Made by a program: the position numbers and the translations under genes
Shown here: piece by piece, positions 1 through 8,366 of the stretch
Layout: every line of letters begins with the position of its first letter
Numbering within the stretch: the first letter of the stretch is position 1
Notes under the pieces: generated by a model
The model's database searches: none
Told to the model about the DNA's origin: nothing
Seen by the model: the letters and a program-made list of their open reading frames with translations, nothing else
Origin: Ruminococcus sp. CAG:563
Lineage (GTDB): Bacteria > Bacillota > Clostridia > Oscillospirales > Acutalibacteraceae
Assembly (NCBI GenBank): GCA_000434915.1
Contig: FR882072.1
Coordinates: 47,464-105,448, forward strand
Reading direction: 5' to 3'
Length of the DNA stretch: 57,985 nt

Positions 1-618
1 TCCATCAACTATATCACCGTTGCCTATAACAGGAATTGAGACGGCATTTTTGACCCTTGCAATTTCTTCAAGCAAAACGGGCGGAGCGTACATCTGAGTT
101 TTCGTCCTGCCGTGAACCGTGATTGCGTTTGCACCGGCCGCTTCGACTCGCTTTGCTATTTCGACGGCGTTAATGCTGTTTTCATCCCAACCGATTCGTA
201 TTTTCGCCGTAACGGGAACGGGGGAAGCTTCAACCACGCTTTCGACAATTCGGCTGATAAGCTCCGGATTTTTGAGAAGAGCCGATCCGCCTCCGTTGCC
301 TGCAATTTTCGGTGCGGGACAGCCCATGTTTATATCGATAAAGTCGGGAGAGAACTCCATAGCCTTCAATGCGGCTTTTGCCATAATATCCGGGTTATCG
401 CCGAATATCTGTGCGCCTGCCGGACGTTCTGCGTCCGAGAGAAAAAGCAGTTCCTTTGATTTTTTGTCCTGCATCGTCAGACCCTTGGAGCTGACCATTT
501 CGCTGATAACGTATGCCGCACCGTAGCTCACGCAAAGCTCACGGAATGCCCTGTCGGCAACTCCGGCCATCGGTGCAAGACAAGCGTGTCCTTTTATTTC
601 AAGATTTCCGATTTTCAT
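1..618 (-). CDS. dusB: tRNA-dihydrouridine synthase, DusB-like (3' end outside window)
   Basis: FMN enzyme that reduces uridine to dihydrouridine in tRNA D-loops using NAD(P)H. Translating the minus strand from the ATG at 618 gives an N-terminus beginning MKIGNLEIKGHACLAPMAGV, the usual Dus flavin-binding opening (LAPMAGV). The catalytic region follows with INMGCPAPKI, whose Cys is the Dus general acid, then ITVHGRT and the phosphate-binding segment PVIGNGDI near the window edge. The 206 visible codons are about two thirds of a normal 310-330 residue Dus; the C-terminal tRNA-binding domain lies outside. A sigma-A promoter sits just upstream (635-664), and a terminator separates it from carB. 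DusB is favoured over DusA or DusC from the motif style; the exact paralogue is less certain than the family. Confidence 0.9.
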   Translation of the reverse strand, partial: MKIGNLEIKGHACLAPMAGVADRAFRELCVSYGAAYVISEMVSSKGLTMQDKKSKELLFLSDAERPAGAQIFGDNPDIMAKAALKAMEFSPDFIDINMGCPAPKIAGNGGGSALLKNPELISRIVESVVEASPVPVTAKIRIGWDENSINAVEIAKRVEAAGANAITVHGRTKTQMYAPPVLLEEIARVKNAVSIPVIGNGDIVDG

Positions 619-634
619 TAAATCACCAAAGATT

Positions 635-664
635 ATTTTACCATAATTATTGCATGATTGTCAA
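635..664 (-). promoter_or_regulatory. Sigma-A promoter of the dus gene
   Basis: On the minus strand a perfect TTGACA -35 box (659-664) and a TAAAAT -10 box (635-640) are separated by 18 bp. They lie just upstream of the dus ATG at 618, which leaves a very short leader. Confidence 0.55.
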
Positions 665-679
665 AATAAATTACATAGA

Positions 680-722
680 AGAGCAAAGAAAAAGCACCCT
701 CCCCCGAGCCGAGAGAAGGTGC
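680..722 (-). terminator. Rho-independent terminator of the argF-carA-carB transcript
   Basis: About 10-bp stem read on the minus strand (GCACCTTCTC pairing with GGGGAGGGTGC, two G-T pairs), followed by TTTTTCTTT. It lies 20 bases past the carB-dapF stop codon. Confidence 0.75.
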
Positions 723-740
723 AAAAATCAAAATTTATGC

Positions 741-3700
741 TTAATATTCAACTACGCCCTCATAGATCTTTCTTGTGTCGCCGTTAACAAGAATGGTCTC
801 GTTGGTATAGGTGATAACAACGTCGCCGCCGGGCATCTTTACCGTTACGTCCTCACCCTTCTTGCAAAGACCCATTTCCGTTGCGACAACAACTGCCGCA
901 GCCGCCGATGTTCCGCAGCCGAGACTCTCGCCGTTGACCGCTCTCTCATAGCAGCGGAGCTTAATCGTGTTTCTGTCGATCATTCGTGCGATACCCGTGT
1001 TGATATACTCGGGAAGAATGCCCGAATTACGAATTTTATCTCCGAACTCATTGAGGTCAACGCTGTCGACATTCTCCATGAACACAATGCAATGCGGATT
1101 GCCGATTGTAACACAGCTGATGTTGACAGTCTCTCCGCCGACATCAACCGGCTGGTCAATTATCATGTAGGTGTCGGTCTTCATCGGAATGCTTGCAGGG
1201 TCAAAATCGGGCTTGCCGATATCGACCTGAGCCGATCTTACCTCGCCGTTGAACGAATACAGACGAACATTCTTGACACCGCAGTTCGTTTCAATCGTCA
1301 TTGCCGTTTTCGGCACGATTCCGTTATCATAGAGGAACTTCGCGGCGCAGCGAATACTGTTCGCAGCCATGAGCGTCTGAGTTCCGTCGTCGTTATAAAC
1401 AACCATTTTTGCGTCGGCAATGTCCGATTTTTCAACAAGAACAACGCCGTCACCGCCGATTCCGTAATGACGGTCGGTGAAGTTGATTGTCAGAGACTCG
1501 GGTGACGGAATATTCTTATTCATGTTGTTGAAATATATATCGTCGTTGCCCGTCGCCTGCATCTTGGTGAAGTTCAGGCGCATACGTTTTGAGCGCATAT
1601 GGTTGATATCGACAAGTTCGGTGTTGCGCTGAGTGAAGCGGCTTGAAAGAATATCGCAAAGTGCATTTGCCGTGTCAAGCGATGTAAGGCAGCAGATTGA
1701 GAGCTGAACTGCACGGCGGTGAATTTTGATGAAGTTTTCAATCGTCGATTTAGCCGTTGAGCCTGTGTAAACAATGTAATCAATCTTGCCTGTTTCGAGC
1801 ATTTCGATAACGTGCTTGCCGTCGCTGAATTCTTCGATAATCTCGGCTTTTATACCTGCCGACTGAATAAGCCTGCCCGTGTTCGGTGTTGAATAAATCT
1901 TCAATCCGACGTCTGCGAACTTCTTCGCAAGCGATATAACCTCGGGCTTGTCCTTATCGTGAACACTGATAAGCACGCCGCCGTTGTATTTATTGTCGTG
2001 GTATGTGCTCTCGTGACCAACCTTGAAGCCTGCGGAAATAAGTCCCTTGAACAGAGCTTCGTTGAGGGTTCGGCCTATACCGAGAACCTCGCCGGTTGAC
2101 TTCATTTCGGGTCCGAGCTCGGAATTGACATCGTTGAGCTTCTCGAACGAGAATACGGGAACCTTGATTGCAACATACGGCGGAATCTTGTAGAGTCCCG
2201 TGCCGTAGCCAAGCTCGATGAGCCTTGTGCCGACCATGACCTTTGTTGCAAGCTCAACCATCGGAACGCCTGTAACCTTGCTGATGTAAGGAATTGTTCT
2301 TGACGCACGGGGGTTAACCTCAATGACGTAAAGCTCGTTGCGATAGATAAGATATTGAATGTTGACAAGACCCTTTGTGCCGAGCGAAAGTGCAAGCTTT
2401 GTCGAAATATCAACAATCTTGTCAATCATGCTGTCGAGAATGTTATATGGCGGATAAACCGCAATCGAGTCACCCGAGTGAACGCCGGCACGCTCGATAT
2501 GCTCCATGATGCCGGGGATAAGAACATCCTTGCCGTCGGAGATAACGTCAACCTCAAGCTCCGTGCCCATCATATATTTATCGACAAGAACGGGGTTCTC
2601 AATCTTCTGCGAAAGAATGATATCCATGTAACGCCTAACATCAGTGTCGTTATATGCAATAGTCATATTCTGACCGCCGATAACGTATGACGGGCGGAGA
2701 AGAACGGGGTATTCAAGCTCGTTTGCGGCTCTGATAGCGTCCTCGGTGTCCATGATAGTCTGGCCCTTGGGTCTGCTGATGCCGAATTTTTCGAGCAATT
2801 CGTCAAAGCGCTCTCTGTCCTCGGCAATATCAATTCCCTCGGCCGAAGTGCCGAGAATCGGGATATTATTCTCGTCAAGGAACTTTGTGAGTTTAATAGC
2901 CGTCTGACCACCGAACGCAACAACAACGCCTACAGGCTTTTCAACCTTGATGATGTTCATTACGTCCTCATCGTTGAGCGGTTCAAAGTAAAGTCTGTCC
3001 GCCGTGTCGAAATCCGTTGAAACCGTCTCGGGGTTATTGTTTACAATGATGACCTCATAGCCAAGCTCCTTGAGAGTCCATACGCAGTGAACGGAGGAAT
3101 AGTCGAATTCGATACCCTGGCCGATACGGATGGGTCCCGAACCGAGAACGATAATTCTCTCCTTTTTCCCTCTTTCAATCTCTCTTGACTCACAGTCGGT
3201 GTCATATGTTGAGTAGAAATAGGGCGTTTCGGCCTTGAACTCTGCGCCGCAGGTATCAACCATCTTGTAGACGGCGTTAAGCGTCTTTTCGGGGAGCTTG
3301 CCGGCCATTTTGAGAATCGTCGAATCCTTGTAGCCGTATTTCTTGCCCTTTTCGTAGTAATCCTTGTCAAGCTTGCCGCTCTCAAGCATTTTTTCATAGT
3401 CGGCAAGATTTTTGAGCTTTCCGAGGAACCATTCATCAATCATTGTGATTTCATGAATCTTCTCAATGCTTACGCCCTCCTTGAGAGCCTTGAACACGAC
3501 AAAGATTCGCAGGTCGTCCTGCTCATGCAGACGTTCAACAACGTCCATCTCATCGGGGAATTTATTATAATTGAGTGTTTCAAGTGAAATTTCCGCACCT
3601 CTGACAGCCTTCATGACCGCCATCTCAAAGCTCGGAGCGATTGACATTACCTCGCCGGTCGCCTTCATCTGAGTGCCGAGCTTACGGCTTGCTCCGACAA

Positions 3701-4793
3701 ACTTATCAAACGGCCACTTCGGGAACTTGACGACAACGTAGTCAAGAGTAGGCTCGAAGCAGGCACAGGTTTTGCCCGTGATATCGTTTCTGATTTCGTC
3801 AAGCGTGTAGCCGAGTGCAATTTTGGTCGTAACCTTTGCAATAGGATAACCCGTCGCCTTTGAAGCGAGAGCCGAGGAACGGGAAACTCTCGGGTTAACC
3901 TCGATAACGGAATATTCAAAGCTCTCGGGATTGAGTGCAAACTGACAGTTACAGCCGCCCTCGATGCCAAGCTCGGTGATAATATCGAGCGAAGCGGAAC
4001 GGAGCATCTGATATTCCTTGTCCGAAAGCGTAACGGCCGGAGCAATAACAATACTGTCGCCCGTATGAACGCCGACCGGGTCAAAGTTTTCCATTGAGCA
4101 AACAGCGATAACGTTGCCCACGCTGTCACGCATAACCTCAAACTCAATCTCCTTCCAGCCGCCGATGAAACGCTCGACAAGAATCTGATTGATGGGCGAA
4201 AGCTCCAGTCCGTTATATGCGATAATTCTTAATTCTTCTTCGTTGTAAACAACTCCGCCGCCTGCGCCGCCGAGGGTGAAAGCGGGACGGATGATTACGG
4301 GGTAGCCGATTTCCGCCGCAATTTCGGCCGCATGGTCAACGGTGTTTGCGATATCCGACGGAACGACAGGCTGACCGATTTTGAGCATCGTGTCTCTGAA
4401 AAGCTGTCTGTCCTCCGCCTTGTCAATGGCTTCGGCATTCGTGCCGAGCAGCTTAACGCCCATCTTTTCGAGATATCCGTTCTGAGCGAGCTGCATAGCT
4501 ATTGTAAGTCCCGTCTGTCCGCCGAGTCCGGCAAGGATAGAATCGGGATGTTCTTTTTCGATAATTCTCTTGACGGTTTCCTGCGTCAGCGGTTCGAGAT
4601 AAATCTCGTCGGCGAGCGCATTATCCGTCATGATAGTTGCAGGGTTGGAATTGACAAGCACAACGTCAAGTCCTGCGTCCTTGAGGACACGGCAGGCCTG
4701 TGCGCCGGCGTAATCAAACTCAGCCGCCTGACCGATAACAATAGGACCGGAACCGATAACAAGTACCTTTTTTATGTCTTTATTCAGCGGCAT
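741..4793 (-). CDS. carB: Carbamoyl-phosphate synthase large subunit fused to a diaminopimelate epimerase domain
   Basis: Single 1350-codon reading frame holding two complete proteins. Residues 1-1070 are a full CarB: two homologous ATP-grasp synthetase halves (FDYAGAQACRVL near the start; FDYSSVHCVWTL opening the second half) and a C-terminal MGS-like allosteric domain. CarB makes carbamoyl phosphate from bicarbonate, ATP and ammonia passed from CarA. Residues 1071-1350 (from MRLNFTKMQATGND at 1583) are a full-length DapF-like domain with RHYGIGGDG, GNPHCIVF and the second catalytic-cysteine loop ESLGCGTSAAAA. The first loop, MCGNG-IRC in DapF, reads MAANSIRC here: Ala1143 (GCT, 1365-1367) replaces the catalytic Cys, so normal two-base epimerisation is not expected. 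There is almost no linker. It overlaps carA by 14 nt and shares its transcript. CarB activity is confident; the role of the DapF domain is unknown. Confidence 0.93.
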   Translation of the reverse strand: MPLNKDIKKVLVIGSGPIVIGQAAEFDYAGAQACRVLKDAGLDVVLVNSNPATIMTDNALADEIYLEPLTQETVKRIIEKEHPDSILAGLGGQTGLTIAMQLAQNGYLEKMGVKLLGTNAEAIDKAEDRQLFRDTMLKIGQPVVPSDIANTVDHAAEIAAEIGYPVIIRPAFTLGGAGGGVVYNEEELRIIAYNGLELSPINQILVERFIGGWKEIEFEVMRDSVGNVIAVCSMENFDPVGVHTGDSIVIAPAVTLSDKEYQMLRSASLDIITELGIEGGCNCQFALNPESFEYSVIEVNPRVSRSSALASKATGYPIAKVTTKIALGYTLDEIRNDITGKTCACFEPTLDYVVVKFPKWPFDKFVGASRKLGTQMKATGEVMSIAPSFEMAVMKAVRGAEISLETLNYNKFPDEMDVVERLHEQDDLRIFVVFKALKEGVSIEKIHEITMIDEWFLGKLKNLADYEKMLESGKLDKDYYEKGKKYGYKDSTILKMAGKLPEKTLNAVYKMVDTCGAEFKAETPYFYSTYDTDCESREIERGKKERIIVLGSGPIRIGQGIEFDYSSVHCVWTLKELGYEVIIVNNNPETVSTDFDTADRLYFEPLNDEDVMNIIKVEKPVGVVVAFGGQTAIKLTKFLDENNIPILGTSAEGIDIAEDRERFDELLEKFGISRPKGQTIMDTEDAIRAANELEYPVLLRPSYVIGGQNMTIAYNDTDVRRYMDIILSQKIENPVLVDKYMMGTELEVDVISDGKDVLIPGIMEHIERAGVHSGDSIAVYPPYNILDSMIDKIVDISTKLALSLGTKGLVNIQYLIYRNELYVIEVNPRASRTIPYISKVTGVPMVELATKVMVGTRLIELGYGTGLYKIPPYVAIKVPVFSFEKLNDVNSELGPEMKSTGEVLGIGRTLNEALFKGLISAGFKVGHESTYHDNKYNGGVLISVHDKDKPEVISLAKKFADVGLKIYSTPNTGRLIQSAGIKAEIIEEFSDGKHVIEMLETGKIDYIVYTGSTAKSTIENFIKIHRRAVQLSICCLTSLDTANALCDILSSRFTQRNTELVDINHMRSKRMRLNFTKMQATGNDDIYFNNMNKNIPSPESLTINFTDRHYGIGGDGVVLVEKSDIADAKMVVYNDDGTQTLMAANSIRCAAKFLYDNGIVPKTAMTIETNCGVKNVRLYSFNGEVRSAQVDIGKPDFDPASIPMKTDTYMIIDQPVDVGGETVNISCVTIGNPHCIVFMENVDSVDLNEFGDKIRNSGILPEYINTGIARMIDRNTIKLRCYERAVNGESLGCGTSAAAAVVVATEMGLCKKGEDVTVKMPGGDVVITYTNETILVNGDTRKIYEGVVEY

Positions 4794-5865
4794 TGTTTTT
4801 TCCTCCCATCATTGAAATAAATCTGTCAAACAGGAACTTGGTGTCCTTCGGGCCTGAGCATGCCTCAGGGTGAAACTGAACGGTGAATATCTGCTTGCTT
4901 CTGTATTCCATGCCCTCGCATGTGCCGTCGTTTGCGTTAATAAAGCTCTCTCTTGCATATCGCCTGTCAAGGCTTTCGGCAACAACGGCATATCCGTGGT
5001 TCTGGCTTGAAATATAGGTTCTGCCCGTTTCAAGCTGCTTGACCGGCTGATTAACTCCTCTGTGACCGTATTTGAGCTTCATGGTCTTGCCGCCCATTGC
5101 AAGAGCGGTAAGCTGATGGCCGAGACAGATTCCGAAAATCGGGAATTTGCCGGCAAGCTCCTTTATGTTTTCAATCGGAACAATGTTTTCCTCCGGGTCG
5201 CCCGGGCCGTTTGAGAGCATGATTCCGTCGGGATTCATCTCGATAATCTCCTGAGCCGAGGTGTCATACGGGAAAACCGTGACCTCGCAGCCCCTTGCAA
5301 CAAGCTCACGAACGATGTTTTTCTTTGCGCCGTAATCAAGCAGCGCAACCTTATACTTCGCTCCCTCGTCCGATACCGTATACTTTTCCTTGCAGCTTAC
5401 ACTCTTGACTGCGTCAACGATTCTGTAAGCCTTGATTTCGTCATAGTCGATATTGTCGACCGAGCTGACGATTTTTGCGTTCATAACGCCCTTTTCACGG
5501 ATTATTCTCGTAATCTCACGTGTGTCAACGCCGTAAACGCCGACTATTCCCTGCTTCTTGAGGAAGGTGTCGAGGTCATACTCCGTCCTGAAATTGGACG
5601 GCAGTTCGCACCACTCCCTGACAACGTAGCCGCTGACATAGGACCTGTCGCTTTCAAAGTCCTCCTCCATGATGCCGTAGTTGCCGATAAGGGGGAAGGT
5701 CTGCATGACTATCTGTCCGTAATAGCTGGGGTCGGTGAGCGTTTCGATATATCCGCCCATGCCTGTTGTAAAGACAAGCTCGCCGAGAGCCTCGCCCTCT
5801 GCGCCGAAGCTTTTGCCTTCAAAAATGTGTCCGTCTTCAAGTACAATGTAAACTTTTTTAATCAT
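4780..5865 (-). CDS. carA: Carbamoyl-phosphate synthase small (glutaminase) subunit
   Basis: Class I glutamine amidotransferase subunit that hydrolyses glutamine and channels ammonia to CarB for arginine and pyrimidine synthesis. The 361 residues match the family's usual 355-385. The N-terminal CPSase_sm domain (LEDGHIFEG, TGMGGYIETLTDPSY) is followed by the amidotransferase domain. Nucleophile Cys247 lies in FGICLGHQL, and the His332/Glu334 pair in QFHPEACSG, so the triad is complete. Its start overlaps the argF stop (ATGA, 4 nt) and its end overlaps carB by 14 nt, typical of translational coupling. Placement between argF and carB points to an arginine-linked role, although nothing excludes supplying pyrimidines as well. 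Confidence 0.96.
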   Translation of the reverse strand: MIKKVYIVLEDGHIFEGKSFGAEGEALGELVFTTGMGGYIETLTDPSYYGQIVMQTFPLIGNYGIMEEDFESDRSYVSGYVVREWCELPSNFRTEYDLDTFLKKQGIVGVYGVDTREITRIIREKGVMNAKIVSSVDNIDYDEIKAYRIVDAVKSVSCKEKYTVSDEGAKYKVALLDYGAKKNIVRELVARGCEVTVFPYDTSAQEIIEMNPDGIMLSNGPGDPEENIVPIENIKELAGKFPIFGICLGHQLTALAMGGKTMKLKYGHRGVNQPVKQLETGRTYISSQNHGYAVVAESLDRRYARESFINANDGTCEGMEYRSKQIFTVQFHPEACSGPKDTKFLFDRFISMMGGKNNAAE

Positions 5866-6845
5866 AATGTCGCCGCCATAACTGCTTTTATAGTGTGCAT
5901 TCTGTTTTCTGCCTCTCTGAAAACGATTGAACGTTCGCTTTCAAAGACCTCGTCCGTGACCTCAAGAGCGTCACAGCCGAATCTTTCGCCGATCTCCCTG
6001 CCAACCTTTGTTTTATGGTCATGATATGCGGGCAGACAGTGCATAAACACAACGTCATCTGCCGCCGCATCCATAAGCTTCTGATTGACCTGGTACGGCA
6101 TAAGGTCGTCGATTCTTTCTTTCCAAACCTCCATCGGTTCGCCCATTGAAACCCAAACATCCGTATAAATTACGTTTGCGTCCTTTACGGCCTCCGTGGG
6201 ATTCTCGCTGAATTTAATTTCACAGCCGTTTTCCTTTGCAATCGCCTTGCAGGTGTCAACAAGGTCATGGTCGGGGAAATACTTCTTCGGTGCGCATGCG
6301 ATGAAGTTGATGCCCATTTTAGCACAGCCGACCATGAGTGAATTGCCCATATTGTACCTTGCGTCACCCATGTAAACGAAGTTAATTCCCTTAAGATGAC
6401 CGAACTGCTCCTTAATAGTCAGGAAGTCGGCAAGAATCTGAGTCGGGTGAAATTCATTCGTAAGGCCGTTCCATACGGGAACGCTCGCATACTTTGCAAG
6501 CTCCTCAACAAGATCCTGACCGTAGCCGCGGTACTCGATGCCGTCAAACATGCCTGAGAGAACTCTCGCCGTGTCGGCAATGCTCTCCTTTTTGCCTATC
6601 TGCGAACCCTCGGCAAGATAGGTTGAGCCCATGCCGAGATCGTTAGCACCGACCTCAAAGCTGCAACGTGTTCTTGTGCTTGTCTTTTCAAAGATAAGAG
6701 CAACATTCTTACCCTCGTGGATCCTGTGTGGGATTCCCGCTTTCTTCTTTGCTTTCAAATCAGCCGCAAGGTCGATGAGATACTCAATTTCCTCGCTTGT
6801 GAAATCAAGCAATTTAAGAAAGTCTCTGCCTTTTAAATTAACCAT
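5862..6845 (-). CDS. argF: Ornithine carbamoyltransferase
   Basis: Converts ornithine and carbamoyl phosphate to citrulline. The 327 residues carry the carbamoyl-phosphate motif S56-T-R-T-R60, the FHPTQ motif, the ornithine-loop region ending in the catalytic Cys motif HCLPA, and the SMG loop (VSMGEP). I chose the ATG at 6845 because AGGAGG sits 9 bases upstream; an in-frame ATG at 6875 would add ten residues ahead of that site. It is the first gene of argF-carA-carB and has its own promoter (6864-6891) directly downstream of the argGH terminator. A catabolic ArgF is less likely because no arginine deiminase or carbamate kinase gene is nearby. Confidence 0.96.
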   Translation of the reverse strand: MVNLKGRDFLKLLDFTSEEIEYLIDLAADLKAKKKAGIPHRIHEGKNVALIFEKTSTRTRCSFEVGANDLGMGSTYLAEGSQIGKKESIADTARVLSGMFDGIEYRGYGQDLVEELAKYASVPVWNGLTNEFHPTQILADFLTIKEQFGHLKGINFVYMGDARYNMGNSLMVGCAKMGINFIACAPKKYFPDHDLVDTCKAIAKENGCEIKFSENPTEAVKDANVIYTDVWVSMGEPMEVWKERIDDLMPYQVNQKLMDAAADDVVFMHCLPAYHDHKTKVGREIGERFGCDALEVTDEVFESERSIVFREAENRMHTIKAVMAATL

Positions 6846-6863
6846 CGGTATCACCCTCCTGTA

Positions 6864-6891
6864 ATTATACATCATTTAATAAAATTTTCAA
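6864..6891 (-). promoter_or_regulatory. Promoter of argF-carA-carB
   Basis: Minus-strand TTGAAA (6886-6891), 16-bp spacer, TATAAT (6864-6869). Transcription would begin about 16 nt before the argF start, leaving the AGGAGG almost at the 5' end of the message. Confidence 0.55.
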
Positions 6892-6919
6892 ATAGTTTTG
6901 CAATATTTTCAAATACTTA

Positions 6920-6953
6920 ATTAGAACAAAAGGGCTGTTCATCAGGACAGCCC
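6920..6953 (-). terminator. Terminator after argH
   Basis: Minus-strand hairpin with arms GGGCTGT and ACAGCCC (6932-6953) followed by TTTTGTT. It lies 14 bases past the argH stop and ahead of the argF promoter, so it splits the arginine block into two transcription units, or attenuates read-through. Confidence 0.7.
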
Positions 6954-6967
6954 AAATATTTTTAAGT

Positions 6968-8338
6968 TTAAATATAATTTTCAACATACGCAATCTGCTT
7001 TTCAACGGATTCGGGACCCGTTCCACCTGCCGAAATTCTCTTGGAAACGCAGGTTTCGAGAGAAATCTCGGTAAAAAGATCCTCCTCAAACAAATCGCTG
7101 TACTTCTTGTAATCCTCAAGCGGCATTGTTTCAAGCACAAGACCGTTATCAATGCAATGAGCAACGATCTGACCGACAAGTTTATATGCACTTCTAAACG
7201 GAAGACCCTTCTTAGCAAGGTAATCGGCAAGGTCGGTAGCGTTAATAAAGCCCTTTTGAGCCGCAGAATACATATTCTCCTTGATGACCTTCATTGTTTC
7301 AATCATCGGAGCAAAAACTTTAAGACACTGCTTAACGGTAGCAATGCTGTCAAATATACACTCCTTGTCCTCCTGCATATCCTTGTTGTATGCAAGCGGA
7401 ATACCCTTGAGAACAGTGAGCATTGTGAAGAGGTCGCCGTAAACACGACCCGTCTTGCCCCTGACAAGCTCCGCCATATCGGGGTTCTTCTTCTGAGGCA
7501 TGATGCTTGAGCCCGTCGTGAAGCTGTCGTCAAGCTCAATGAACTTAAATTCCCAACTCGACCAAAGGATAATCTCCTCCGAAAAACGGGAAAGGTGCAT
7601 CATAATCGTTGCGAATGCACTCATAAGCTCAACGCAGAAATCCCTGTCGGAAACGCCGTCAATGCTGTTGAGCGTGATTCCGTCAAATCCGAGCTGCTCG
7701 GCGACGAATTCACGGTTTGTATTGTATGTTGTACCCGAAAGGGCGCAGGAGCCGAGAGGAGAGTAATTCATCCTCTTCATGGCATCCTCAAGCCTTCCGA
7801 TATCACGGATAAACATCATAGCGTAAGCCAAAAGATGATGAGCAAAGGTTATCGGCTGAGCACGCTGAAGATGAGTATATCCGGGTAAAATCGTGTTTTT
7901 ATTATCCTTGGCAACGGAAAGAATGGCAGCAAGCAGATTCTTGATGAGCGGAATAATCTCTTCCGTCTCGTCTCTGAGATAAAGACGGATATCGACGGCA
8001 ACCTGATCGTTACGGCTTCTCGCCGTGTGGAGCTTCTTGCCGACGTCGCCTATACGCTTTGTCAGCTCGGACTCAACGAACATATGAATATCCTCGGCGT
8101 CCATATCGAACTTAAGAGCGCCGCTGTCAAGGTCGTCAAGTATCGACTGAAGGCCGGCAAGAATCTTGTCGCAATCGTCGTCGGTGATGATTTTCTGCAT
8201 TGCAAGCATTGTTGCATGCTTCATCGAACCCGTTATATCCTGCTTATACATCTTGCAGTCAAAATGGATCGACGAATTGAAATCATCGGCTTCCTTATTC
8301 AGTTCCTTGGCAAACCTGCCTGCCCACATCTTTTCCAT
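6968..8338 (-). CDS. argH: Argininosuccinate lyase
   Basis: Last step of arginine synthesis: cleaves argininosuccinate to arginine and fumarate. The 456 residues match the family's usual 450-470. Visible motifs are the fumarase/aspartase-superfamily signature GSSIMPQKKNPD, with the flexible-loop Ser typical of the superfamily, the N-terminal MWAGRF, and the HTARSRNDQVAVDIRLY stretch that carries conserved substrate-binding Ser, Arg and Asn residues. It begins 28 bases after the argG stop, so the two are co-transcribed, and it is followed at once by a terminator. Confidence 0.97.
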   Translation of the reverse strand: MEKMWAGRFAKELNKEADDFNSSIHFDCKMYKQDITGSMKHATMLAMQKIITDDDCDKILAGLQSILDDLDSGALKFDMDAEDIHMFVESELTKRIGDVGKKLHTARSRNDQVAVDIRLYLRDETEEIIPLIKNLLAAILSVAKDNKNTILPGYTHLQRAQPITFAHHLLAYAMMFIRDIGRLEDAMKRMNYSPLGSCALSGTTYNTNREFVAEQLGFDGITLNSIDGVSDRDFCVELMSAFATIMMHLSRFSEEIILWSSWEFKFIELDDSFTTGSSIMPQKKNPDMAELVRGKTGRVYGDLFTMLTVLKGIPLAYNKDMQEDKECIFDSIATVKQCLKVFAPMIETMKVIKENMYSAAQKGFINATDLADYLAKKGLPFRSAYKLVGQIVAHCIDNGLVLETMPLEDYKKYSDLFEEDLFTEISLETCVSKRISAGGTGPESVEKQIAYVENYI

Positions 8339-8366
8339 AGCTTATAATTCTCCGAATATTTATTGA

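Noticed and set aside
513..1505. Long plus-strand open frame of 330 codons
   Set aside because: It is the complement of the DapF domain of the carB fusion. The minus-strand frame has clear family motifs; this one has none and no ribosome site.
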